Virus record (IMG/VR): IMGVR_UViG_3300043568_003076
Coordinates: 1 to 56,503 of that record
DNA: 56,503 nucleotides
From: a virus
Direction: 5' to 3' (one strand)
The notes under the pieces are model-generated. The model was not told the DNA's origin. It searched no databases and worked only from the letters and a program-made list of their open reading frames with translations. The position numbers and the translations under genes are program-made. This document shows, piece by piece, positions 32,309-41,091 of the stretch. Position 1 is the stretch's first letter; the number at the start of each line of letters is the position of its first letter.

Positions 32309-33052
32309 TTACTTTATTATTATATCCGATTTTTCAATTTGGTTTAGGTTAGAAAGCTTTAATGCCACTTGAATTAGCGTAATAACGTCTTTTTGGCAGT
32401 ATTCTTTAATTCCTTCAACATTTCCGGCCCAATAATTCTCATGCACTTGATCGCCTTTCATTGCATCTTTGGGGGAATCTATTCCAAGAACAGTCGCTAA
32501 CAGATCAAGAGATGTGAAACCTTCTTGCCATGCACCAAATGACCAAAGTTCTGAAGTATCAATAATTGAAGTTTCCCAAGGTTTTTTATCCCATACTTGA
32601 AGAGGGGTCGCTGGCTCGATATTGAGAATAAATGCACGTTTACATAGGAATGGAACATCAAATCTTTTAACATTATGACCAGCAATCTTTACGCCGGTTT
32701 TTGAAAGAGCTGACATTAGTTTAAATGACTGACGTAAGATTTCAGCTTCGTCATCTCCGGAATAGGAAACAATTTGAGCAGTTGGCGCGCCATCTACAAA
32801 TTTCATTTTGCCGAATGAAACACAAACAACTCTACCAAATTCAGCATGTAGAGCTGATTTCATTTGAAAAAGTTCTTCATCTGACTTGTCTTTATTATCT
32901 GGGTATTTAGCCCCTAACTGATTTTTAAGGATTTCTGCTTTAGCTGACCATAATTCTTGCATTTTAGGTGAAAGAGAATCAGCATGATTGACAGTACCGG
33001 CTGTTTCTATATCAAAAAACAGCATTTTTTCTAATTGATGTGGATCGAACAT
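32309..33052 (-). CDS. DnaQ/PolB-type 3'-5' exonuclease
   Basis: A 247-residue DEDD exonuclease resembling the stand-alone exonuclease domain related to PolB. Exo I is FFDIET (Asp14, Glu16), Exo II is [13 protein letters not shown] (about 127-139) and Exo III is [10 protein letters not shown] (about 218-227, YxxxD type). The GHN-x-x-x-F-D-hydrophobic-P-F-L wording is typical of that family. It may proofread or trim DNA ends. The polymerase fragment at 11785 carries its own exonuclease motifs. It is the first gene of the long minus-strand block and is followed 17 bases later by groEL. Confidence 0.87.
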   Translation of the reverse strand: MFDPHQLEKMLFFDIETAGTVNHADSLSPKMQELWSAKAEILKNQLGAKYPDNKDKSDEELFQMKSALHAEFGRVVCVSFGKMKFVDGAPTAQIVSYSGDDEAEILRQSFKLMSALSKTGVKIAGHNVKRFDVPFLCKRAFILNIEPATPLQVWDKKPWETSIIDTSELWSFGAWQEGFTSLDLLATVLGIDSPKDAMKGDQVHENYWAGNVEGIKEYCQKDVITLIQVALKLSNLNQIEKSDIIIK

Positions 33053-33291
33053 GACTTTAGTGTTATAAGTTAGGGTAATTATACTAATAAAGATAAAAAG
33101 TAGCCTTTAATTAGAAGCTAAGGGCTAAAGTTTACTTAATTCTTTATATTAATAAAATAAGTAGACTAAGTATCAGAGTATCTGTTGCTACACCCACCCA
33201 ACACCCTTATTCTACAGTACATTTTACAAAGGTTTTAAAGAAAACTAAAAAATAGTTCTTAGTAGAATATTTAAAATGATTAATATGAACC
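33053..33291. promoter_or_regulatory. Divergent intergenic region (exonuclease / resolvase)
   Basis: A 239-base AT-rich gap where transcription diverges. No gene is seen except a 26-codon frame from ATG 33276 that overlaps the resolvase start in another frame. The 17-base element agtacattttacaaagg (33216-33232) matches 15 of 17 bases of the uvsX upstream hairpin region (10546-10562). I cannot place clear promoters for either direction. Confidence 0.4.
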
Positions 33292-33957
33292 TTGGTAGTA
33301 ATAGGTATAGACTTTTCAATACAGTTTCCAGCTGTCTGCATTTGCAAAGACTTTAAAAGTCTGCACTGGATTGCGTGCGTTAATACTAATACTACTAAAG
33401 CCCATCGAAAATTACTTGAAGATACTCAACTTCAATTTCCTGGTCTGGAATTTATATTTTTACCCCCAAAGAACTTTAAATACGATACTTACTCTGGTGT
33501 AGAACGTGCTAAATTAGCAAACTATTCACTATTAGTTGATACCCTAATAAATCGAGTAAAAGAAGTTATTAAACCTGAACCAGATCGAATCATTTCAATC
33601 GAAGGTATTGCGTATGGAGCTCAAGGTAATGCCCTATTAGATATAGCTCAGTCAACTGGTATGCTTAGAAAAAAGGTACTAGATGACTTATTAAATAATA
33701 AGCAAGAAAGTCTTTTCATATTTTCACCAGGCGAACTTAAAAATGCAATTGGCGCAAAGGGTAATGCTGGTAAAATTGATGTTTACAAACAGTTTATGGA
33801 AACCCCACTTCTTGCAAAAGACAGTAGTTTACACAAAGTTTTAATTCAATATAATGATCAAATTATTAAAAAAGACGTAGTAGGTTCGCCATTTATGGAC
33901 ATGATTGATTCATATTTAGCCGTTCTTAAGATCTACACATCACTAAAAGAATCCTAA
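33292..33957 (+). CDS. RuvC-like Holliday junction resolvase
   Basis: RNase H-fold nuclease likely to cut branched DNA before packaging, in the role of T4 gp49. Acidic residues fall as in RuvC: Asp7 in IGIDFS, Glu104 in SIEGIAYG and the D-x-x-D pair at 203/206 in PFMDMIDSYLA. The KGNAGKIDVYKQF segment (156-168) is also typical. Start is TTG at 33292: an in-frame TGA lies four bases before it and there is no ATG in frame nearby. It leads the plus-strand block and is followed 4 bases later by the late sigma factor, a sensible pairing of packaging and late functions. Confidence 0.82.
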   Translation: MVVIGIDFSIQFPAVCICKDFKSLHWIACVNTNTTKAHRKLLEDTQLQFPGLEFIFLPPKNFKYDTYSGVERAKLANYSLLVDTLINRVKEVIKPEPDRIISIEGIAYGAQGNALLDIAQSTGMLRKKVLDDLLNNKQESLFIFSPGELKNAIGAKGNAGKIDVYKQFMETPLLAKDSSLHKVLIQYNDQIIKKDVVGSPFMDMIDSYLAVLKIYTSLKES

Positions 33958-33961
33958 TCAA

Positions 33962-34381
33962 ATGGCAAAGGCTAAAGAAAGTAAGTATTACATTAACAAC
34001 CGAGATTTCACTAATGAAATTATCCGGTGCAAGCATGGAATGCTTAATGAAGTGACCGGGTATCAGCACACAGCTGGAGAATTATCCCCTATTGCAATTA
34101 ACTATTTTATAATTCTAGCAAATAGAGCAATTTTAAAATTAAGGTTTAGTAATCCGCTAGACAAAGAAGACTGTATCCAGTCAGCTCTATTAGATCTACT
34201 TAGGTACTGGAGAAACTTTAATGAAGAAAAATCAAACAATGCATTTGCCTATTTTACACAAATTGCAAAGAATGGATATGCAAAAGAATACAAGAAGATT
34301 TATAAACATATAGGCAAAGGCGAAAAAGTTGAATTTGTATCATTAAGCCATTCTGGCGAAAGTGAGATCTATACAATATAA
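33962..34381 (+). CDS. 55: Late sigma factor, gp55-like
   Basis: Directs host RNA polymerase to late promoters. The N-terminus KYYINNRDFTNEIIRCK (8-24) parallels T4 gp55 KYNYVNNKELLQAII. Residues 43-112 parallel its region-2-like core: IAINYFIILANRAILKLRF, DKEDCIQSALLDLLRYWRNFNEEK, then AFAYFTQIAKNGYAKEYKK (T4 has HNFDETKYKNPHAYITQ). At 139 residues it is shorter than gp55 (185), and the C-terminal clamp-binding end cannot be identified with confidence. ATAAATA-type elements recognised by such factors occur before several virion genes in this window. Confidence 0.88.
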   Translation: MAKAKESKYYINNRDFTNEIIRCKHGMLNEVTGYQHTAGELSPIAINYFIILANRAILKLRFSNPLDKEDCIQSALLDLLRYWRNFNEEKSNNAFAYFTQIAKNGYAKEYKKIYKHIGKGEKVEFVSLSHSGESEIYTI

Positions 34382-34400
34382 ACCAATATGTTACCAGCAA

Positions 34401-34410
34401 TTTATAAATC
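34401..34410 (+). promoter_or_regulatory. Late-promoter-like element
   Basis: TTTATAAATC just after the sigma factor gene, 53 bases before the next ATG. It matches TATAAAT but not the final A of the T4 consensus. Confidence 0.4.
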
Positions 34411-34428
34411 CACTAGTACTAATACCCT

Positions 34429-34440
34429 TAATAAATAAAG
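34429..34440 (+). promoter_or_regulatory. Late-promoter-like element before the baseplate block
   Basis: TAATAAATAAAG, with the ATAAATA core 25 bases before the ATG at 34463, the same spacing as at 13764 and 37799. Confidence 0.5.
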
Positions 34441-34462
34441 GTAAAGAGCTAGGTAATAACTC

Positions 34463-37400
34463 ATGGACATTAATAATTTAGTATTTTTTGATAAAAACGG
34501 TGAATCTTATAACTTTTCACAAAACGCCGATACTGGTGCTTGGGAAGGCTCTGACTATTTTTTACCAATATCAACTGCACTATATGATGTTTCAAACCTG
34601 TTTATTCTTGAAAAAGTTGGAGATACTTATAAATTTCCAGTTTTAGAACCAGGTTCCAAATTAACAGTTACTTGGCAAACTGCTGAATCCTCAGATAATT
34701 TTTTCTTATTTACAATTGCAAAAGAGGATCCACACACAGACTCACCAACCTACATAGAAAGACAAACTCGACTTGATATAACATATGATGATCTTTCGCC
34801 AGACGGATTTGTTGATCTGGATCTAGCGTATCCTTTACAGTTAAATGTAGGATTTTGTCCATCTGAGGAGGTTAGTTATAATCGAATCTTAAATATTCAC
34901 TATGAAATTGGTTCAAGTAAGACATTAATTGCCTCTATTTACTTTTATGGTGAAGGCGAAGATGAAGATGAACGTTTTAGAATTTGGTTAGCCAATTTCG
35001 GAATCAAATTTAATAGAGAAGATGCTCTTTTACTAAAAGATTATGACCTAAAAGAAGGTTTACCTGATTGGACCCAAATCAACCAAGCCAGAAAGCAACT
35101 ATTAGTAAACCGTGATCAAATTTATCCATACGTTGGTACGTATAAAGGACTTATTAATATTATTAATATTTTAGGCTACCGTGATGTACTTAGAGTAAAG
35201 GAATATTGGCAAGATCAAGATACAAAGTCTGGCTATTATGGAAAATATGCAATGGTTGATGTTACTGACCTACTTACAGTTGGTTCAATTGACTCGTTAG
35301 ACCTAGTTGACTTAAATGGCCAAATTAAAAAAGGTGGCAAGTTTAAAAAGACTGAATTTCTTGCACTAGTTTACGAATTTTCAGTTGCTAGTGATGTTTA
35401 TGATGATGATGGAGTTCCAGAAGTTGAATTTACCACTGATTTTACAGTAGATGAAATATTTTATAAATTAAATCGACTTTCAACTAAATTAAAAACTGAA
35501 ATTCTACCAATAAATGTTGTAATTAAGGACGTTATTGGAGAATTCATATATTTTAGTAAATTTAATATTAGAAGTTGGTCAGATTCTGCATCAATTACTG
35601 AATTACAAATAAATGATGACTATAATACTGTAATTAATCATCCATCCTCTAAATCTCAATTACTATTAATTAGAGATATTAAACCACTGTATCCTAAACT
35701 TAACGGAACCTCAGAATTTCCTGAAATTACATTTAATCAGACTGCAATTGTGCCATACGAAAATAGGCAAAAATACACAATCTCAGAAATGCCAGATTTT
35801 ATTACGGCAATTGCTGATTATTATGATGATATAAACCGATATGATTTTGAATTACACGGACAAACTAATCCAACCGTAACTGGCGATGATATTGATGGAA
35901 AAGTAGGTTGCCCAATTACACTTGAAGCATATATTCCAGATTTTATGTTATCTGATCTAGATGGCTCTAAATTTGGCGATTTTACAGATGGTCATTTTAC
36001 AATAGGCAATATCAGATACCGTAACGGTTATGAACTTGAATGGAATATTACTGGTCCTCAAGGCTATGTATTTAATTGGAGAAGTGCACTTGCAAATATA
36101 GTTAAAATTCCTCATATTTTACCGTATATTGGAGACTACTTAATTCAATCAACTGTTTATGATTTACAAGGAGGTCAAAATGTTAGTTATTTGCATGCAA
36201 CGGTACTTAAGGAAGAGCCAATAATTGAAGTATTTATGAAGGTTCAAGATAAACCAAAATACCAAATTAAGGACTTATATAATATAACAATTGGCGACCT
36301 TGGAGATAGTCCACTCTATTTACCATTTGCAAATGTAGTTCAAGGAAATACGTTTAATTCAGGATTATCTCAACACTATTTAGATTGGAATACCTATTCA
36401 AATAATTTTGGAGTAGGTAATCCACAAACTGAGTCTGAGATATTTACACCTGGCATTGGATTTGAATTAGTTACAAATTCTGCAAATTCGGCTAAATTAC
36501 AATATGGAACCGGCTCAAGTCAAGAAGGCCAACCCACTCTTGGAGATTATCAAAATGCAACGCTTCAAGACCTAATTCTAAATAGACTATCTGATTTTTC
36601 ATATACAGCTGACCGATTAAACGGATTTATAATTAAATTAAACACTGAATATCCAAGCCATACGTTAACTCATATCAATTTCTATTCAGATGATACGCTA
36701 GGAGCATATGCACTGGGTTCATATACTGATGCTGATGATTTAGCTGATCAGTTAAACACAGAGGCAGACGACTTAAATATTCAAGAATATAGATATGTTG
36801 CGGTAAACGAAAATATTCATGCTCATGCAAAGAGACAAGATAGGACTCTACACCGAGTTTTGGCCTTAACTTATCAAGGATCTCCTAGATTTACTGAACA
36901 TGTATATACATTTAGTTATCCTAGATTAGTATATTCACCTACTTTAGTTAGTACCTTAAATTCACAACTTTCTCAAATTGCCAAAGAAATAGATGAGGAT
37001 TTATTATTTTTAAGTGTACCGTTTGACGATTGTTTGAGAAAGACTGGCGAAACATCTTATTCAACTCGATCCTTTACTATCCCAAGCTCATTTCCTACGT
37101 CTGCAACATTTCCGCTAACTCGTCCTCAGGAATTTATAGTCGGTAAAAAAGTCAGAGCCTCAAGTATTTCAAGGCCTGCGGATTGGGCTGAAGGTATTGT
37201 TACTCAACCTTCTGATATAAATTCAATTTTTATAACCTTTTCTAATAGTTCATTAACTGGAACTCCTGTATCTGACTGGAAATTTGAGTATGTTGAAAGT
37301 ATTGCTAATTTAACCCCAACCGAAGCAGTTGCTGGTACACCAGCCTATTGGATCAATAATCAATTTGGAAACTATATTAGTTTTTCGTCAACAACTGATC

Positions 37401-37801
37401 CAACTGCAACTGTTATTGGGTTCTTACCGTCTAACCTAGACCAAAATACATTTAGTCTTTCCAACTTAAAAACTGGACCAGATGGGCTGGTTGTTCCATT
37501 ACACCAACCAGTATTTGCAGCAGTTGCAAATATTGAATCTAAAAAGGAGTGCATTTGGACACTAAGCCTATTTGGAAAAGAAGTCGTACAAATTAAAAAT
37601 ACTTCAACCTTTATTTGGAGATTTTCAGATCCTGGAGAATATTCACTAAATGTAAAAGTAACTGATATTAATAACAACGAGTATACGCTAGTCACTAATT
37701 TTAATGCAATTCACGCAAATGGAATAAAGGACTATACTAAATACCTTGAAGGCACGCTTAATCGTCGCAACCTATTACACGGTTCCCGTCGATTTGCTTA
37801 A
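34463..37801 (+). CDS. Large baseplate/tail structural protein with PKD/Ig-like domains
   Basis: A 1112-residue protein, first of the large late block. Residues 1-160 are beta-rich. Around 195-260 is a helical segment (PDWTQINQARKQLLVNRDQI, then VGTYKGLINIINILGY) of a type seen in phage baseplate/tail-assembly proteins. Two Ig/PKD-like regions are visible. One is at about 490-590 (GCPITLEAYIPD, ELEWNITGPQGYVF, IGDYLIQSTVYD) and one at about 1026-1084 (CIWTLSLFG, STFIWRFSDPGEYSLNVKVTD). Size and place would suit a wedge protein such as T4 gp7 (1032), but no orthology can be shown. No signal peptide. Probably exposed on the baseplate. Confidence 0.62.
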   Translation: MDINNLVFFDKNGESYNFSQNADTGAWEGSDYFLPISTALYDVSNLFILEKVGDTYKFPVLEPGSKLTVTWQTAESSDNFFLFTIAKEDPHTDSPTYIERQTRLDITYDDLSPDGFVDLDLAYPLQLNVGFCPSEEVSYNRILNIHYEIGSSKTLIASIYFYGEGEDEDERFRIWLANFGIKFNREDALLLKDYDLKEGLPDWTQINQARKQLLVNRDQIYPYVGTYKGLINIINILGYRDVLRVKEYWQDQDTKSGYYGKYAMVDVTDLLTVGSIDSLDLVDLNGQIKKGGKFKKTEFLALVYEFSVASDVYDDDGVPEVEFTTDFTVDEIFYKLNRLSTKLKTEILPINVVIKDVIGEFIYFSKFNIRSWSDSASITELQINDDYNTVINHPSSKSQLLLIRDIKPLYPKLNGTSEFPEITFNQTAIVPYENRQKYTISEMPDFITAIADYYDDINRYDFELHGQTNPTVTGDDIDGKVGCPITLEAYIPDFMLSDLDGSKFGDFTDGHFTIGNIRYRNGYELEWNITGPQGYVFNWRSALANIVKIPHILPYIGDYLIQSTVYDLQGGQNVSYLHATVLKEEPIIEVFMKVQDKPKYQIKDLYNITIGDLGDSPLYLPFANVVQGNTFNSGLSQHYLDWNTYSNNFGVGNPQTESEIFTPGIGFELVTNSANSAKLQYGTGSSQEGQPTLGDYQNATLQDLILNRLSDFSYTADRLNGFIIKLNTEYPSHTLTHINFYSDDTLGAYALGSYTDADDLADQLNTEADDLNIQEYRYVAVNENIHAHAKRQDRTLHRVLALTYQGSPRFTEHVYTFSYPRLVYSPTLVSTLNSQLSQIAKEIDEDLLFLSVPFDDCLRKTGETSYSTRSFTIPSSFPTSATFPLTRPQEFIVGKKVRASSISRPADWAEGIVTQPSDINSIFITFSNSSLTGTPVSDWKFEYVESIANLTPTEAVAGTPAYWINNQFGNYISFSSTTDPTATVIGFLPSNLDQNTFSLSNLKTGPDGLVVPLHQPVFAAVANIESKKECIWTLSLFGKEVVQIKNTSTFIWRFSDPGEYSLNVKVTDINNNEYTLVTNFNAIHANGIKDYTKYLEGTLNRRNLLHGSRRFA

Positions 37802-37810
37802 TAAATAAAA
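37799..37810 (+). promoter_or_regulatory. Late-promoter-like element
   Basis: TAATAAATAAAA, overlapping the stop of the preceding gene and ending 23 bases before the ATG at 37833. Nearly the same as 34429-34440. Confidence 0.48.
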
Positions 37811-37832
37811 AAGACAAAAAATTACTTAAAAA

Positions 37833-38894
37833 ATGGCATTTACTAACCTAAATCTAAACACAACACCTTTATTAGAAACAACCTTTATTTCTGATATGCG
37901 ACTAATCGTTAACGCTAACGTTGCTGTCGTTAAAGGTAAAGTTGAAGACTTAATCAATACTTTTGAATTTGATTTAACAAACAAATACATTGGGGTTGAT
38001 AATTACTTTAACCAAGTTAAAACAAATAATGTAATCTTAGGAAATAGTATTTCCTTTATGGATTCAACCAATGTAATTGGAAGTTTAACTAAATCTACTG
38101 GAAAATCAATACTTTCAATTGATAGACTAGTTATTCAAGCTGGCGGATCAATTGATATGACTGGTACCGGCAATGCAATGGCCGTAAAGAAATTAGGAGT
38201 AGGTATGTCATTAGTTAATTTACAAAATGTTGCTCTATTTGCAGATGACGGCTTCTATGTAGGTTCTCCAGGTACTGCAACTCCTGCAAAAACTCAACTT
38301 TATGGAGAGACTTTATTGTTGGGCCAAGCAGTTACTCAAAGTACTGATACAGAAGCGGTTCCAAATGTAATTACATTAACTGCTGAATCTACCTACTATC
38401 ATAAGACTCTAGTTTTAAGTAAGTCAAGTAATCAATTCATTTATCTTACTCTTAGAGCTGGAGATGCAAGTCCTAGTGGAAAACCAGTTTACTTATTCCT
38501 AATGGAAGATGCAGCAAACCGCCCAAATCCAGGACAAAGTTTTACTATCATAATTAAAGATTATAAAGATTCAGGCGGAGTAACTGCAGTACCAATGGCA
38601 AACTGGGGAGATATTCGTATTGCTCCAGGTTATATTGACGGAACAAATACTCAAGCTTTAATAAATGGTGGAACTCATTCAACTGCTGCAACCTCTGCAA
38701 ATGCGGTAACCTTTGCACTAGCTAATCAATATATTGAAATGTATAATACCTCAATACAGCCAGATCTTGGTGGATTTTTAAGCTTTGGTGCATCAGTTAC
38801 ATTAACTAAATTCCAAAATTTACCAGCAATTGGAACAGTTACCGATGCAAGATTTGTTATTACCGGATCACACAATATTACACTAGTAAACTAA
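37833..38894 (+). CDS. Virion structural protein (353 aa), unknown
   Basis: A mostly beta protein of 353 residues with no recognised family. The N-terminal 60 residues (TTFISDMRLIVNANVAVVKGKVEDLINTFEFD) form a helix-rich attachment-like segment. The remainder has short Gly/Thr-rich strands (GGSIDMTGTGNAM, GDASPSGKPVYLFLMED) as in baseplate or fibre-associated proteins. Flanked by large structural genes 31 bases upstream and 15 bases downstream, with a late-promoter-like element in front. A baseplate or short-fibre part is the best inference. Confidence 0.58.
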   Translation: MAFTNLNLNTTPLLETTFISDMRLIVNANVAVVKGKVEDLINTFEFDLTNKYIGVDNYFNQVKTNNVILGNSISFMDSTNVIGSLTKSTGKSILSIDRLVIQAGGSIDMTGTGNAMAVKKLGVGMSLVNLQNVALFADDGFYVGSPGTATPAKTQLYGETLLLGQAVTQSTDTEAVPNVITLTAESTYYHKTLVLSKSSNQFIYLTLRAGDASPSGKPVYLFLMEDAANRPNPGQSFTIIIKDYKDSGGVTAVPMANWGDIRIAPGYIDGTNTQALINGGTHSTAATSANAVTFALANQYIEMYNTSIQPDLGGFLSFGASVTLTKFQNLPAIGTVTDARFVITGSHNITLVN

Positions 38895-38909
38895 TTTAAC
38901 TAAATACCT

Positions 38910-41087
38910 ATGGCAGTTGCACCACTAATAAAACCAATACAAACTCAAAAAGGAATGTTTTATACATTCCAGAGTTCTATTGAAGATTTAAGTTTAACCT
39001 TTAATAATAATACAAATAAGTTTAAATTTTCTAAATTTGCTCTATTGCGTATTCCAGAAATTGGAATCCCAACCTCTATGACAACTGATAATAAAAGTCA
39101 GTTTTTTGCACAAGGTGAAACTCCAATATTTTCAAATCTATCAAATAATGAAAATTTAAACCTAGCAAATAGTTTTCAAAACTATGCGCTTAATCTTGAA
39201 AGTCTATTAATTTCCCAAACTTCTTATAAAAGAGAAAAGAAATTAAATGTATCTGAGAGAGTATTTTGGAAATGGTTAAAAGAAACCGGTGCAATTCGTT
39301 GGAGAGATTCAAATACTACTGAAGTTATTCAAACTTTACCAGTCGGTGACAGCCGTTGGAGTGAAGACTGGTATGATCCAACCTTAACTACGTATGACCG
39401 AGTTGTTAAATATATTGGCGAAATTGATGTAGTAAACTCAGTTCGTAGTAAAGATAATTCTTATAGTGAATTGTATATCCATGTACCAACAAACGTAGGT
39501 GCAACTCCAACTGTGCTATTTCAGTCAAAACCTGATGAGAATTACGGACCTGATATGATTATTGTAAATACTCCAGGCGATCCACTTGATCTTGAATATC
39601 TTAATGGCAGACACTATAATGATACTCATCCATTTACTGGAATGAGCTTACAAGCTTTTTACGATTTAGATGCAAATATAGTTGACAATTATATTTCAGA
39701 TACACTAACAGTACAGCCAATTTCTACTGGATTTTGGTGGGGACCTCGCTCTGTTCAAAATGCATATTATACAGATAGAGCAGAATATTTTGGAACACCA
39801 TATGGTGGAGTACTAACGTCTGCGCCTAAACGTCAAAGAATTTTTAAAGACTACCCAGCCTCATCTAGATCAGTTGAATATATCAGATCTACTCATGATG
39901 GTATGACTATTGACTTTAATTTATCAAATTACTTATTAGCTCAACAAAATACAAATATTAAATCATTTGCTCAATTAAATGATAGTTATACAAACAGCGA
40001 TTTTGAGTTTAACGCAATTCTTGTTTATTATGATGTATACGATCCATCACCAACCGCTGTTGCTGGTACTGAACCGGTTACTGTAACTAATTTGTATGGA
40101 GTTTACTTCTTAAATAAAGTAGTTCAAAGCGGTAGTGAACATATCATACCAATGATAACTAAGAATAAGCCAGACACCATTAATAAAACAAATGGAAATG
40201 CTTTTGCTTTTAAGATAAACTTAAAATTTGATACATCAATTGAAGACGTAGCTGTTGAAAAATCAGTTAATGACTATAGCACAGTTGCTCTAGAATTATT
40301 TTATGATGTATTAACGGAAATGCGATCATTACAAACCAAATTTAATGATAAACTACTTGAACTTGAATCTTTAAAAACCGATGTTGATTTAGCAAAAGAT
40401 GCGCTACTAAATACTACTTCGTTAACTAGTATTTCTACTAGACTTAGTAATCTTGAAACAACCGTTGCTGCCTCAACTTCTGCTTTTGCTGAAGCTACTT
40501 CAATAATGATGTTAATTGACAGTGTAAATAGTAGAATTGATGAACTATTAAGCGGTACGGTTTCATTACAGATAAAATATAACACCGATTCATTTAAACC
40601 TGGATATGGTATGGTTTTAGATAAAACTATCCCAGGCCAAATTGTATTTGCCTCAGGCGTTCAAACCTATTCAGTAATTAATGAAGTTGATTTTAGCGTT
40701 AATGTACAAGGAGAAAAATATGTAAACTTAGGAATTGGTGGAACCCAAATCCGTCATCTTAAATTAAACGGCTCAGGTAATCCAATACCATTTACTCTTA
40801 CTAGAAATTTAACTCTATTCATTGATGATTCTGTAAATTCATGGAAATTAGGTCAAACCTTAAGAATTGTTTGTGATTCGCAAATCATTCCGAGTACTTA
40901 CACAATTACCGTAAAAACAGATTCACAAAATATAACAAATTCACTTTCGTCTTATAATACAATAATTGCACAATTAAATGCGGCAGATTTTCCTACAACA
41001 TATGGAAGAACTGGTACAACTATTATTGATATTATATGTACAAATGCTAAAACTTTAACGTTTAGCGTAGATAAAATAATAAGATAA
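38910..41087 (+). CDS. Virion structural protein with coiled coil (725 aa)
   Basis: No family recognised. Residues 1-460 are mixed, with an early beta region, a helix ERVFWKWLKETGAIRW near 120-135, and Tyr/Pro-rich loops. Residues about 465-550 form a clear coiled coil (TEMRSLQTKFNDKLLELESL, then SISTRLSNLETTVAASTS). Residues 555-725 are a beta domain (SFKPGYGMVLDKTIPGQIVF near 565-585). A trimeric fibre-like or baseplate protein is likely. It is separated from the next gene by only 4 bases, suggesting a single late mRNA. Confidence 0.58.
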   Translation: MAVAPLIKPIQTQKGMFYTFQSSIEDLSLTFNNNTNKFKFSKFALLRIPEIGIPTSMTTDNKSQFFAQGETPIFSNLSNNENLNLANSFQNYALNLESLLISQTSYKREKKLNVSERVFWKWLKETGAIRWRDSNTTEVIQTLPVGDSRWSEDWYDPTLTTYDRVVKYIGEIDVVNSVRSKDNSYSELYIHVPTNVGATPTVLFQSKPDENYGPDMIIVNTPGDPLDLEYLNGRHYNDTHPFTGMSLQAFYDLDANIVDNYISDTLTVQPISTGFWWGPRSVQNAYYTDRAEYFGTPYGGVLTSAPKRQRIFKDYPASSRSVEYIRSTHDGMTIDFNLSNYLLAQQNTNIKSFAQLNDSYTNSDFEFNAILVYYDVYDPSPTAVAGTEPVTVTNLYGVYFLNKVVQSGSEHIIPMITKNKPDTINKTNGNAFAFKINLKFDTSIEDVAVEKSVNDYSTVALELFYDVLTEMRSLQTKFNDKLLELESLKTDVDLAKDALLNTTSLTSISTRLSNLETTVAASTSAFAEATSIMMLIDSVNSRIDELLSGTVSLQIKYNTDSFKPGYGMVLDKTIPGQIVFASGVQTYSVINEVDFSVNVQGEKYVNLGIGGTQIRHLKLNGSGNPIPFTLTRNLTLFIDDSVNSWKLGQTLRIVCDSQIIPSTYTITVKTDSQNITNSLSSYNTIIAQLNAADFPTTYGRTGTTIIDIICTNAKTLTFSVDKIIR

Positions 41088-41091
41088 CTAA

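Noticed and set aside
33276-33356. 26-codon frame from ATG 33276 overlapping the resolvase start
   Set aside because: Very short, no recognisable peptide, and mostly overlaps a firm gene. It could be a leader peptide but nothing supports translation.
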